64,000 nucleotides of DNA from CALMEE01 sp041748315 (lineage in GTDB: Bacteria > Planctomycetota > Planctomycetia > Pirellulales > Pirellulaceae), in contig JBGTDM010000154.1 in assembly GCA_041748315.1 (NCBI GenBank), positions 11,055 through 75,054 on the forward strand, given 5' to 3'. Shown piece after piece: positions 52,075 through 62,900 of the stretch. The notes beneath the pieces were generated by a model. It ran no database searches. It saw only the letters and a program-made list of their open reading frames with translations, and had not been told where the DNA came from. Made by a program: the position numbers and the translations under genes. Positions within the stretch are counted from its first letter, which is position 1, and each line of letters starts with the position of its first letter.

Positions 52075-55000
52075 TTAGTCGACCGGAGCAAAGCCACGTC
52101 GCATCGTATTTTCGGTAATCGTTTGTGGAAGCACAAATTGCAATAGATAGTCCCGCCCGCCGGCCTTGGTACCGATTCCGGACATCTTGAATCCACCAAA
52201 CGGATGCCGTCCAACCATCGCACCCGTGATGGAGCGGTTCAAGTACATGTTTCCGACTCGCAGTTCCGTGCGAATTCGTTCAAGATTTTCCGGACTGCGA
52301 GAGAACATGCCTCCGGTTAAGGCATATTCCGTACCATTTGCGACCCGAATTGCTTCATCCAAATCCTTAACTCGAATCACAGCCAGCACCGGTCCAAAAA
52401 TTTCTTCCTGAGCAATTCGGGCATCCGGCATAATGTCGGCAAATACACTTGGTCCAACAAAATAACCTTGATCGGCTAGAATGCCGACATCGATCGAAAC
52501 CACTTGTCGGCCCTCCTTGCGACCCAGCTCAATGTAATCCTGAATTCGTTGTTGGGCCTCGCCGTCAATCACCGGGCCCACATTCGAGGCCGGGTCCTCA
52601 GCCGGAGCAACGACTAAACTCCTTGCCGACTCAACCAATCGATCGACAAATACGTCGTAGACACTTTCCAGGACGATGACGCGACTACAGGCCGAACATT
52701 TTTGTCCCTGAAACCCAAACGCACTATAAATTGTGCCAAGCACCGCTTCATCCAAGTCTGCATCGGCATCCACGATGATGGCATTCTTGCCCCCCATTTC
52801 TGCAATCACATGCTTGACCATCGGAATTCCGGTCGCGGATATTTGAGCTGCTTTGGCATTGATGGCCAGTCCGACAGGGCGACTTCCGGTAAATGCAATC
52901 AATGCCACATTCGGATGCTCGACGAGACGTGCTCCAACGGTCTCGCCATATCCCGGCACAAAGTTGACCACTCCGCTTGGGATTCCACACGCCTCGAAAA
53001 TCTCCATTAACAATCCACCAGTCACCGAGGATTGCTCGGCGGGTTTCATGATTACGGTATTTCCTGTTGCAAGCGCTGCGGTCGTCATGCCCGCCAAGAT
53101 CGCAATTGGAAAGTTCCATGGCGCGATAATTCCACAAACACCTCGAGGTAAATAGCCGAAACGATTCTCTTCACCTGGAATGTCCGCGCCCGTGGGCTGT
53201 TCCAGCTCAATTGCCCTAGCGGCATAGAACTCGAAAAAATCAATCGCTTCACAGACATCGTTGGTGGCCTCGCGCCATTGTTTGCCGCATTCGAAGACTT
53301 CCCAGGCAGACAGCTCAAAAAAACGGTCACGCATGATCTGGGCGCCGCGACGAAGGAATTCTGCTCGCCCTGAGGCACCAAGCGCCGACCATTTTGGCAG
53401 CGCTTGTGACGCGGCATCAACCGCTTGATCAATATGGTCGGCAGTGCCAACGCCAACAAGGCCCACAATCTCGACCCGGTTCGCCGGATTTTCAGATGAA
53501 ATCCATTCGCCCGTCTCGATCTTTGTGCCGTTGATTGCCAGCGGAAACCGCTTGCCAAACTGCGTCCTGACTTGGGTGAGTGCCGCCTGCATCTTCGCGA
53601 CGTTGGATTGCTTGGAGAAATCAATTGGCGGCTCGTTTTTGAAAGTCGCTGAAAGTGACTTTGCGGTTGCAGTTGTCATTTGTAGGGTCTCTGTTTTAAC
53701 GGAACTACTCGATGATGACGGGTCGTCGTAAACCTCTGCTGCTGGCGCCTGACCTGACGACACATCGGTCGAACCTCGCACTCGGTGTGAATCGGGATCG
53801 ACCATCAATTTGTCGAGGTCCACGTTTTGATTCATTCCTTGCCGCAGAAAAGAATCGTTCGATGTATTTTCCAGAAGCCTTCGCACTAAGTACGCCATTC
53901 CCGGAATCAACTCTCCATAGGGCATGTACACTCGTAAGCGATGGTCACGTCGAACTAAACCGATCTTCTCAGCATCTGCCATGCCGTATAACATTTGGAT
54001 CTCGAACGCCTTTTTCGATAATCCCAAATGCTCGGCGACGGCGATTGCGTGAGCAATCGATCTGATATTATGCGAACCAATCGCGGGTCGCAAACAATCG
54101 ACGTTGCGCATTACAAAGCGAATTTGCCGCTCGTAATTGGCATCCGATTGCCATTTCTGCTGATAAACGGGGATCGGCCATCCTTCAGCTTGAGCATGAA
54201 CGGTTTCATAATCCCAATAAGCTCCCTTCACTAATCGCACCCAAACCGGAACCCCTCGTTGCTTTGCCCAATCCCGCAACGCGACGCAATCGATGCCAGA
54301 ATCGACCAAATAGCATTGAATCACAATGCCTACGTCTGGAAAATCGCGAAATTCGTCTTCCATCAAGACTGACTTGAAGATGTGGAGTGTCAGATCTTTC
54401 TTATCGTAAGACTCCATATCGACATTGATAAACGCGTGCTGCTGTTTTGCCACTCGCAACAATTCCCGCAGGCGCGCGCTCACTCGTTGAGTAACCCCTT
54501 CGCGGTCGATCGGATCAAAATGGCAGTCAAGCGCCGACAACTTAACGGATAGATTGGTTCTTGGAATCGGCCCCCAGGCATCGCGGTCCAATAGATCATT
54601 CTGTGACCAGGAGTTGACCGTCGGGGCAACGTCGTTGAGCAAGCCCAGGTACTCATTGAAATATCGATCCGCTTCAACCTGGCTGGTCACGGCCTCGCCC
54701 AGAATGTCCAACGTAAAGGCTCGATTCTGGCTGCGTTCTCGTTTGGCCGCGTTGATCACTTCAGCCGTATTCGTACCAGCAATAAACTTCCGCGCGAAAT
54801 CAGCCGCTCCGACTTTCGCCGCCTTGGCCAGCATCCATCGAGACATCCCCGTCGACTTGAGCAAATTTAAGCCAGTACGAGTGGTCCGACCCAAGGCCTC
54901 CTCGGCTTCGGCCAGGTATTCGCCGAGCCGTTTTGCCACTAATTCGTCGGTGTGCAGCATGGGCAATACATCGACAAAGCGAAACAACTGGACCTTTAGT

Positions 55001-55197
55001 CGTTCATCACTCATCGACCAATTCATGATTTTGTTGTCCCAGAACTTTCGCTGGAACAGCCACGGTCGATCCCGGTTTAACGAAGCAAATATCTCCTTGC
55101 CAATCGCGCGGGTTAGCGCATCGATTGTGAGAAGATCATTGTTCGAAAACTCTTCGACAAAATCGCCGGTGTCTAGTGATTCAGTTGCAAGTGCCAC
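52075..55197 (-). CDS. putA: Bifunctional proline dehydrogenase / 1-pyrroline-5-carboxylate dehydrogenase
   Basis: A 1040-residue PutA that oxidises proline to glutamate in two steps. The proline dehydrogenase barrel covers about residues 130-440, with NLSVKLSALDCHFDP, FINVDMESYDKKDLTL, VRLVKGAYWDYE and RVYMPYGELIPGMAYLVRRL. The aldehyde dehydrogenase domain follows from about 550, with IAPWNFPIAILAG, the general base in EMGGKNAIIV and the catalytic cysteine in FQGQKCSACSRVIV. There is no N-terminal ribbon-helix-helix domain, so it is not a DNA-binding PutA. The start is a GTG at 55197 with GAAGG five bases upstream. No transporter gene is adjacent. Confidence 0.95.
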   Translation of the reverse strand: MALATESLDTGDFVEEFSNNDLLTIDALTRAIGKEIFASLNRDRPWLFQRKFWDNKIMNWSMSDERLKVQLFRFVDVLPMLHTDELVAKRLGEYLAEAEEALGRTTRTGLNLLKSTGMSRWMLAKAAKVGAADFARKFIAGTNTAEVINAAKRERSQNRAFTLDILGEAVTSQVEADRYFNEYLGLLNDVAPTVNSWSQNDLLDRDAWGPIPRTNLSVKLSALDCHFDPIDREGVTQRVSARLRELLRVAKQQHAFINVDMESYDKKDLTLHIFKSVLMEDEFRDFPDVGIVIQCYLVDSGIDCVALRDWAKQRGVPVWVRLVKGAYWDYETVHAQAEGWPIPVYQQKWQSDANYERQIRFVMRNVDCLRPAIGSHNIRSIAHAIAVAEHLGLSKKAFEIQMLYGMADAEKIGLVRRDHRLRVYMPYGELIPGMAYLVRRLLENTSNDSFLRQGMNQNVDLDKLMVDPDSHRVRGSTDVSSGQAPAAEVYDDPSSSSSSVKTETLQMTTATAKSLSATFKNEPPIDFSKQSNVAKMQAALTQVRTQFGKRFPLAINGTKIETGEWISSENPANRVEIVGLVGVGTADHIDQAVDAASQALPKWSALGASGRAEFLRRGAQIMRDRFFELSAWEVFECGKQWREATNDVCEAIDFFEFYAARAIELEQPTGADIPGEENRFGYLPRGVCGIIAPWNFPIAILAGMTTAALATGNTVIMKPAEQSSVTGGLLMEIFEACGIPSGVVNFVPGYGETVGARLVEHPNVALIAFTGSRPVGLAINAKAAQISATGIPMVKHVIAEMGGKNAIIVDADADLDEAVLGTIYSAFGFQGQKCSACSRVIVLESVYDVFVDRLVESARSLVVAPAEDPASNVGPVIDGEAQQRIQDYIELGRKEGRQVVSIDVGILADQGYFVGPSVFADIMPDARIAQEEIFGPVLAVIRVKDLDEAIRVANGTEYALTGGMFSRSPENLERIRTELRVGNMYLNRSITGAMVGRHPFGGFKMSGIGTKAGGRDYLLQFVLPQTITENTMRRGFAPVD

Positions 55198-55922
55198 GAA
55201 TGCCTTCAGATCGTCAACTCGACCGCCTAATTATTTCTAAAATCTGGCTCTCCATTCTAATCAACAATTCCCAGCGCACTATCCCAAATCAAAAATTTTG
55301 GGGTCAGACCTTGTTTTTTGTTTTTTGGGGGGAAGACTTGGGTGCGTTGGGGCAGGGGACAACTGGGTGCCCGGCATATTGCTTGGGTTGCTTGGGGAAC
55401 CTGGGTTCGCCGCGTTTTGATTTGCGCAGGATGTGAGCCATTTGACCCCTGAAATACCAACTCGTAAAGCCAGCAAGTGAATCCATACGAATTCGTAGGG
55501 AGATTATGCAGAAGCGGTTACTCGGTGGCGCGTCGAGATCGTTGATCGTGAGTCATCACCTAAAAGCCATCACCTAAAAGGTGCACCGCACCTTGAACCG
55601 CGACACCTTGCACCGTGAACATGGTACAGAGCGCATGAAAAACCCTTGCTGATCGATCATCCGATGCACCAAGGAGGGATTCAAAACAATAAACAAGGTC
55701 GGAGATTTCAAAAAGTTCAACTCGCCATGACAAACGAAACCTACAAAATAATTCGGTTTGTCACTAAATAGATTCTGCGCTGATTCAATTTTGACTGTGC
55801 CATTTGTGCGTGGCATCTTGTTCTTTTTCGCGCTAGGTCTTTTCGGCCAGTGTTTCGTTGGTTAGAGTACTTCGGTGGCGGACGGTTCGGGCATCGTGGG
55901 TTCAAGGAACGATCGATTTGAG
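55198..55922. other. Long intergenic region with repeat-like sequence
   Basis: 725 bases between putA (minus) and the first antiporter gene (plus). It contains the element at 55300-55449 and a short doubled motif ATCACCTAAAAG near 55556-55580. The promoters of putA and the antiporters should lie at its two ends. No credible gene was found. Confidence 0.5.
55300..55449. repeat. GGGGTCA-bounded element, possible transposon remnant
   Basis: Starts GGGGTCAGACCTTG followed by a T-rich tract, contains an unusually G-rich stretch, and closes with TGACCCC, an inverted repeat of the first seven bases. GGGGTCAGACC is, from memory, a common end sequence near IS200/REP-type transposases in diverse bacteria. 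No transposase is left here. Seven bases of inverted repeat alone would be weak evidence. Confidence 0.35.
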
Positions 55923-57686
55923 ATGTTTGATCTTTCATTGATTCAGACGTTAGGTATTGTCGTCGTTTCGGCGACGCTGGCGGTATTGGTTGCGCGTCTG
56001 GTCATGATCCCCAACATTGTCGCCTATTTGCTGGCGGGTTTGCTGCTGGGCCCCGTCTTTTCTGTCCTGCCGCCGGGTAACGGTGAGAACGGCGAGGCCG
56101 CCGCGCCGCAGATCATTGGCCCCTCGGACGACGAACACGACGAACCGGGGGATGCAGCCCGTGAGGGGATAAAGGGCGGCGACGACAAACAAGCCGATGC
56201 ACTGCAAATGATCGCCAAGTTGGGCATCGTGTTGCTGCTGTTTCTGGTCGGTCTCGAGTTGAACCTGGCCAAAATTCGAGACGTGGGGGGGGTGGCGGTC
56301 GCCGCTGGCCTAGGCCAAGTCGTGTTCACCGCGCTGGTCGGCTTTATCATCACATACGCGATCGGGTTCAGTATTATCGAATCGGCGGTGATCGCCACTG
56401 CGCTCACGTTTAGCAGTACGGTCGTGGTGGTCAAAACCCTCGATCAAAAAGGGGATTTGAACAGTCTGTACGGGCGGATCGCCGTGGGGATTTTTCTGGT
56501 TCAGGACCTGGTGGTGATAGCGGTGCTGACCGTCCTCGCCGGCCTGGAGACGGCTGATGAATGGGATGTCGCGATCGTCGGCTGGGGCATTCTCAAAGCG
56601 TTCCTGGGAATGGCGCTGATTGGCGGGCTAGCCCTGTTGGCGGCCCTGTGGTTGTTGCCGAAACCGTTTCGCTGGGTTGCTCGCTCCCCTCGTGTGTTGA
56701 TGATCTGGAGCCTGACCTGGTGTCTGCTGGTAGTGGTGTTGGCGGACCGGTTGGGTTTGTCGATTGAAATCGGAGCGTTCCTGGCTGGCTTGGCCTTGGC
56801 CCAGCTTGATTGCACCGACGATTTGCGCCGCCGGGTGCACCCCTTGATGAGTTTCTTCATCGCGGTGTTTTTTGTAACCTTGGGTGCGGAACTTGAATTT
56901 GGAACGGCCGCCGCTTACTGGTGGCAAGCGGTGGTGTTGTCGCTGTTCGTTCTGATCGGCAACTTCGTGATTTTCATGTTCATCATCGCTCGCTTTCGCT
57001 ATAGCGAACGGACGGCGTTTTGCGCCAGTGTGACCGTTACTCAGATCAGCGAATTCTCGTTCATCTTCGCCGCGGCTGCGATCTCCGCCGGCTTGTTGGA
57101 TCCCGCACTGATGTCCCTGGTGGCCGTGGTCGGCTTGATTACGATCGTCGGATCGGTTTACTCGATCTTGTACAACGAACGCCTGTATGATTGGTTGAGT
57201 CCTCGCGGTTGGCTGCAGGTATTCGGCGGCAAGACCGACCCGCAACTTGAGAAATCCGAGCTGGAGTCAGGACCCAGCTACAGCGACCACATCATCGTTG
57301 TCGGTATGAACCCATTGGGTCGAATGCTCGCCGAACGTCTCCACCAAGTAAGCGAGACGGTGTTGGCAATCGACACCGATCCGGGGAAATTGACCGGCCT
57401 GCCTTGCCGGACGATGATTGGAAACGTCGACTATCCCGAGGTGTTAAAGGAAGCCGGTTTAGAGAGAGCGAAACTGGCCGTCACCGCATTGCAAATCGAG
57501 GACGCGAATCTGCTGTTCGCTTTCCGCTGCCGTCAGGTCGGCGTCCCGGTCGCCGTCCATGTTTTCGACCCCTCGGTTCTAGACAACTTGCAGCGCCAGC
57601 AGCCCCGGTTTTTGATCGATTCTAAGTCGGCGGCGGATGATCAGCTCCGCAGGGCCCTTAACCAGGCGGGAGTGCTGGAGTTATGA
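55923..57686 (+). CDS. CPA2-family cation/proton antiporter with RCK domain
   Basis: A 587-residue antiporter of the KefB/KefC type. An N-terminal transport domain with about twelve helices covers residues 1-430; LGIVLLLFLVGLELNL and TFSSTVVVVKTLDQKGDL are typical. Residues 35-75 form an extra acidic hydrophilic loop (SDDEHDEPGDAAREG). A C-terminal TrkA-N/RCK domain begins DHIIVVGMNPLGRMLAERL and ends near the stop. It should exchange K+ or Na+ for protons under control of a nucleotide or ligand. The start is ATG 55923, where the first helix begins. It overlaps the next antiporter gene as ATGA. The DNA is visibly richer in G and C than the flanking genes. Confidence 0.9.
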   Translation: MFDLSLIQTLGIVVVSATLAVLVARLVMIPNIVAYLLAGLLLGPVFSVLPPGNGENGEAAAPQIIGPSDDEHDEPGDAAREGIKGGDDKQADALQMIAKLGIVLLLFLVGLELNLAKIRDVGGVAVAAGLGQVVFTALVGFIITYAIGFSIIESAVIATALTFSSTVVVVKTLDQKGDLNSLYGRIAVGIFLVQDLVVIAVLTVLAGLETADEWDVAIVGWGILKAFLGMALIGGLALLAALWLLPKPFRWVARSPRVLMIWSLTWCLLVVVLADRLGLSIEIGAFLAGLALAQLDCTDDLRRRVHPLMSFFIAVFFVTLGAELEFGTAAAYWWQAVVLSLFVLIGNFVIFMFIIARFRYSERTAFCASVTVTQISEFSFIFAAAAISAGLLDPALMSLVAVVGLITIVGSVYSILYNERLYDWLSPRGWLQVFGGKTDPQLEKSELESGPSYSDHIIVVGMNPLGRMLAERLHQVSETVLAIDTDPGKLTGLPCRTMIGNVDYPEVLKEAGLERAKLAVTALQIEDANLLFAFRCRQVGVPVAVHVFDPSVLDNLQRQQPRFLIDSKSAADDQLRRALNQAGVLEL

Positions 57687-59242
57687 CAGCAATGACCTCG
57701 GTGGCAGTGATCCTGCTGGCCGCTGCAGCGGCGCTCGGATTGGCCGTTTGGTTGCGCACGCCATCACACGCTCTGATGCTTTTGTTCGGGTTCGTCGTTG
57801 GCATGTCGGGTTGGCTGCCCGATCCGGACATGCTGCCGAATATCTTAATGCTGGGACTGACGTTTTTGATGTTTACCGTCGGTGCCGAATTGGACATTGC
57901 GCGCGTGGGGGTGCATGGTAAGGCGGCGGTACGGGTGGGGCTGGCTCAGTTCTCTCTCCTGGGGACACTCGGCATCCTGCTGGCGTGGCTCACGGGGTTC
58001 GACTGGCACGCGGCGTTGTACATTGGATTGGCGCTGGCGGCCAGTTCGACGTTACTGATCATCGGGTTGCTCCAACAGCGGCAACAGCTGTTCGAGCCGT
58101 TTGGGCGAGTGGTGGTCGGCGCGCTGCTCGTGCAAGACGCTTTAGTGGTGCTGCTGCTGCCGATCTTGATGCATCTCGGTGAGGGGTGGCAGTTCATGCT
58201 GACGCAATTCCTGGGGACGCTCGGTCTGATCGGGTTGACACTGCTGTTCACCCGAGGGGTGTCCGTCTGGTTGTTGATCAAACTCGACTTGGACAACGAG
58301 AGCATTTTGCTAGTCGTTCTGGCGGTCTTGTTCGCCTTCATGGGGATCGCTTACTACCTAGATATCCCCGTGGTGATCGGCGCATTTTTGGCGGGCGTGG
58401 CTCTGTCGAAGTTCCCCGTCAACGGCCTGGTTCGAGGCCCGCTGGAATCGCTCAGCGACTTTTTCACAGCGATTTTTTTCGTGACGCTGGGGGCCTTGAT
58501 TACCGTCCCCGAACCCCAGCAATTGGTGCTGCTGTGCGGGTTGATGATCGCGGTGTTCGTAATCGCCACACCGGCGATCGTCGTGGTCGCTCGCAGGAAT
58601 GGCTTACGGCTACGTTCCGCCGTCGAGACCGCTTTGCTGCTGGCCCAATGTGGCGAATTGGGACTGGTAGTGATCCTGTTGGGAATCGATCAACAACATG
58701 TCAGCGAAGACGTCTTGACGGCCATTGTCCTGCTGGTCGTCATCACCATGACGCTGACCACGTTCATTTCAACTGACCAGGTTACCTGGCAACTGATGCG
58801 GCGGTTGCCGGGGACGTCTCGGGAAAAGGCCGAGCAATCGTTCGCCGATCATATCCTGTTTGTCGGTTGCGGGCGGCAAACGGTGGCGCTCGTCGAACAG
58901 GTGGCGGCGACCGGCCAAACGGTGGTCGTGATCGACGACGATGCCGGAGTGGTCCGTGACCTTAGGAAACTGGGAGTGACCGCCATCCGCGGCGACGGGG
59001 CAGACCCACGGGTGTTGCAGACAGTGAACGCCCATCAGGCCAAACTGATCATCTCCTCGATGAGGCGGCTTTCCGATCACTTGCGATTGTTGCGGTTCGT
59101 CCCGGGTGTCCCAGTGCTGGCCCGCGTCTTTACACCCCAAGAAGGAGCCCGCGTGAAATTAATGGGAGGCACCGCGGTCATCGCCTCCACAGCTGCCGCA
59201 GAATCGTTTCTCCCCGCAGCAACTCGATTTTTGAATGAATAA
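57683..59242 (+). CDS. CPA2-family cation/proton antiporter with RCK domain, second copy
   Basis: A 519-residue homologue of the preceding gene with the same layout: about twelve membrane helices (GLTFLMFTVGAELDIARVG, AASSTLLIIGLLQQRQQLF) and a C-terminal TrkA-N domain from about residue 385 (DHILFVGCGRQTVALVEQV). The nucleotide-binding glycines are partly replaced (GCGRQT), so regulation may differ. The ATGA overlap with the first gene implies a fixed ratio and perhaps a heteromeric transporter. The acidic loop of the first protein is missing. A terminator-like hairpin follows. Confidence 0.9.
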   Translation: MTAMTSVAVILLAAAAALGLAVWLRTPSHALMLLFGFVVGMSGWLPDPDMLPNILMLGLTFLMFTVGAELDIARVGVHGKAAVRVGLAQFSLLGTLGILLAWLTGFDWHAALYIGLALAASSTLLIIGLLQQRQQLFEPFGRVVVGALLVQDALVVLLLPILMHLGEGWQFMLTQFLGTLGLIGLTLLFTRGVSVWLLIKLDLDNESILLVVLAVLFAFMGIAYYLDIPVVIGAFLAGVALSKFPVNGLVRGPLESLSDFFTAIFFVTLGALITVPEPQQLVLLCGLMIAVFVIATPAIVVVARRNGLRLRSAVETALLLAQCGELGLVVILLGIDQQHVSEDVLTAIVLLVVITMTLTTFISTDQVTWQLMRRLPGTSREKAEQSFADHILFVGCGRQTVALVEQVAATGQTVVVIDDDAGVVRDLRKLGVTAIRGDGADPRVLQTVNAHQAKLIISSMRRLSDHLRLLRFVPGVPVLARVFTPQEGARVKLMGGTAVIASTAAAESFLPAATRFLNE

Positions 59243-59946
59243 AAAAAATCGCCATCAGGAACCTTGGGTGGAGCCATCGCAGCGACAGGGACATGAATGT
59301 CGCCGGCTCGGTACGAGTATCCCCTCTGGAGCCTGCGGCGGCGGGCCCCGCGGGCTTTTCTTCTGGCCATTCCCGTCAAAGACTCATGCTAGCGGGAGCT
59401 GCCCATCGATTGATGTCGAACAGCCGCGGGCCCAAGGCCGACATACTAATGCATCAGGCCAAGTTCCCAGTTCCCAAAGCGTTCCCAGGTCTATTGGATC
59501 CAGCCAAAACGTCGCGTGATCTGGATTGATGCTAGCTTGAGGGTGAGTGATCTGGAGGATAGGGGGGGCAGTTGATATGATCCGCGGCCCGGTTGCCGGG
59601 GTTGTTGTGGTTTGTCGTGCAGGTTCAAAGCATGTTGAGTCGTGACCCATCCAATCGTCGGATGCCGAATCAACGTTAGTGGTGGATTGAATTTAGGGCC
59701 GCGCCACATGATTGCATGCATACGATTGCTTCCTTTCAACAACGGTATCGAGAAACAGGAATGTCACCCGACTCTGCGAACCGGCTCATACGGAGTTGAC
59801 GGCGCGGGATCCGTCGATAACTTTGGACCCGAGCTCAAGCGTTTTTGATCTGGGGTCTGCGATCACAGAGTAGCCAAGTCCCCGCACTTTGCAGGTTGAA
59901 CTGAATGAACGGACATGGAAGTCCGCCGGCGCCAATTTGCAATGCA
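59243..59946. other. Intergenic region after the antiporters
   Basis: 704 bases. It starts with the terminator hairpin at 59330-59362 and then contains only short frames without protein features. The promoter of the large exported protein gene should lie at its right end. Confidence 0.45.
59330..59362 (+). terminator. Probable intrinsic terminator of the antiporter operon
   Basis: AGCCTGCGG, a nine-base GC-rich loop, CCGCGGGCT and then TTTCTT. The stem has nine pairs including one G-U. It lies about 90 bases after the second antiporter stop codon. Confidence 0.6.
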
Positions 59947-62900
59947 ATGACGCGCTGGACTGATACAGCAAACATGATTCTCGACACTGCTTTTGCAGCA
60001 GTGTATTGGTGCGCACTTTCGTTGCAGCGTGTCATGGGTGTCGCAATCTTCTGCTGTGCGTTTTTTGTCATTGGCGCCGCACCCGTTGTTGCGCAGCACA
60101 CCCAGTTGAATTGGGAGGGGAGCGAAAGCAAGGGGGTTGGTCCAGCAGGTGCGCTACAGCCGGTTCCTTCGACAAGCAGTTTAACGGCCGCAGGATCTGA
60201 ATTCGAACGTCAACGGTTCGGTTTTCGATTGACATGGGGGGGAGGGGTGCAGCGTACCTGGCACGTTGCGGTTTCGATTACAGGCGGGGAGCTTGAATTG
60301 ATTCAGCCACTTGGAGTAGATCCGTCCGTACCGGGTACGACCTTCGTCTCACACGGGACACTGAGGGTTGAATCGACCGAGGCGCTCACATTTGGTGGGG
60401 TCGACTTCGAAGTCGAAGCTAGCCCAGCTGCCAGTTTGACGCTTAACATGTTTTGTGATGAGTCACCCGATGTGCGACTCCATCGAGTCATCACGATTAG
60501 CGAACTCAGCTCGCAGATTCTGGCAACGACGCTTGATCAAGAAGGGAACCGAATCAGTCTTCAGCGCCGTCCAGGTGACGAGTTGCATGTCGAAACCCAT
60601 CGTCGCTCATTGGTTTTTGCACCCCAGGAATTGCTCAAACTGTCGGTCGTGCCACGAGTTGATCGTCAAACCATCGATGGTTCAAGTCGACTCAAGGTCC
60701 AACTCCAACGAGCTCGCGGTGGCCGTGTGATTTGGTCTGGCGAATTCCGAGGGAAGCTGGATTCTACCGGCAACGTTACCGGGTTTTCGGATATTGAGGT
60801 TCCAATGCCAAAGGATGACGGAGCTTATGATTTAAATTTGACGCTCAAATCCAAGTCATTGCTTAATTGGAACGTGCCGGATTATCGTCGCACCATTCAG
60901 TTGATTGTCGTTGGTACGACACCGCGGCCTGACGCCAAGGCGGTGCTCTGGTCGGAATTCGGACGCTTTGAAATTGCGGATGTTGCGGGGTCGAAAACGA
61001 TTGACTGGCGACACCGAATCACGGAACTTTCAAGTTTCTCAGCATTTCATCAACGACCCTTTGGGAAAACGTTGGGAAACGAGAGACGTGAGGTCGTCGA
61101 ATACGAAGACCGGCAACTTGTGGCTCTTCAACCAGGAGGCTGGTTGGCAATTCAGCTTGCAGCGTCACAAATTGGCAAACCACATATTCTTGAAGTCGAG
61201 TACCTGCACGACGGACCGATGCGGTTGGGGATCAGTGTGCTACAGCCTGACGCCACCAACCAGATTCCCCATTTTGGAACGGATTCGGGAATCGTTATTC
61301 CTGAAACGGCAGTGGCTCCCGCAAGGTTTGAAGGGAGTGGATTGCGGAAGCATCGGATTGTGTTTTGGGCAGAACACAAACACCCATTGCTGTTGCTCGC
61401 CAATCAGGATGATGAGCGTCCTGTGATGGTGGGTGAGGTTCGGATTTTGACGGGACCCGACGAACTCGCTTCACTGGGCTTGAACGATCGAGACGATGAC
61501 GATCGCAAGTATTTGGCTTATTTGGAAAAACCACTATTTGTTCAACAATTTGATGCAACCAAGTGGCTTGACGAAGCTTCCGGGCAATGGCTTGACGACT
61601 GGCAGACGTTTGAGGAAGGGGCCAGTCGCCTCGTTCAATACCTGAAAGCGAATGGCTACACGGGCATGGCATTGACGGTAGCCAGTGATGGTAGCGCCCT
61701 CTATCCAAGCCCGATTTTGCAACCCACGCCAAGGCATGACCATGGAGCGTTTTGGTCGAACGGCCAGGACTTGATGCGGAAAGACATTCTGGAGATGTTG
61801 TTTCGCCTTTGCGATCGCTATCAACTTGAGCTGGTTCCCATAATTGAATTTTCCACGAAGCTCGTCGAATTGGAAACGACGACTCAATCCAACTCAGCAT
61901 CGGCAGAGGGAATCCAATTGATCGACTTGCAAGGGGAACCGATCGCTTTGGCAGGCCGATTTATGGCTTACAATGCGCTTGATCAACGGGTCCAGATGTC
62001 GCTGGTAGATGTCCTTGATGAACTCGCGGATCGATATGCTGATCATCCTTCGTTTGGCGGGCTCGGTATCAAACTATCGCCGGATACGTTACTGCCGCTT
62101 GGCAACCCGCAATGGGGGATGGATTCCCTGACCATAGCTCGATTCGTGAGTGACACGCAAATTGACCTGGAGGATGGGTCTAGCGATGGTTCGCTAGGAA
62201 TTGATTCACGATTGGATCCGCGGAAAATGGTCGAAATCCGAAAGCAGATCCTGTCTCAACACAATCGAACGTGGCTTCAGTGGCGCGCGGCATCAATCAG
62301 CAATTTATTCGAGCAGATGCAACGCGTCGTAACGCAACGGCGCCCCGGCAAGAAGCTTTATCTGCTTCCGGTCGATATTTATCAATCCTCTGCGATCAGT
62401 ACGAACATTAATCCGACACCGCGCCGGCAACCCGACCTGAATCAAGCGATGATTCGTTTGGGAATTGACGTTGAAGCCATTCGACAAAGCGAATCCATCG
62501 AGCTGTTGCAACCGACACGACTCGCGTTTAATGACGAATTGTCCGCAAGTCGCCTTGATATTCACGCCAATCACAATCCCCAGACGGTTCCATTCTTTGC
62601 TGCCGCTGGCGGAGGTCAGTTATACTTACATCGCCATCGGTGGACTCATTTCGCACAACTTCAGCAATCAAGCCCGTTTGGTCAGCAGCGAGCGGACTTG
62701 CACCGTATCCAACCACTGTCGCCCAGCGATATTTGGAATCGTCAGCGATTTGCAAGAAGCCTCTACCTTCAGGACTGCAAAGTCATTATGGATGGTGGCT
62801 GGTTGCTTCCGACCGGGCAGAACTCGGCAATCGCTGGAACCATCGACTCGTATACACGGCTCCCCGCACAAACTTTTGAATCGGTTCGACCAGTCGATGA

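Noticed and set aside
51797..52078. Plus-strand frame of 93 codons next to putA
   Set aside because: Arg/Pro/Ser-rich with no protein features; it appears to be intergenic sequence.
55304..55486. Minus-strand frame of 60 codons in the GGGGTCA element
   Set aside because: Low-complexity Lys/Pro/Gln-rich translation forced by the G-rich repeat; no transposase motif.
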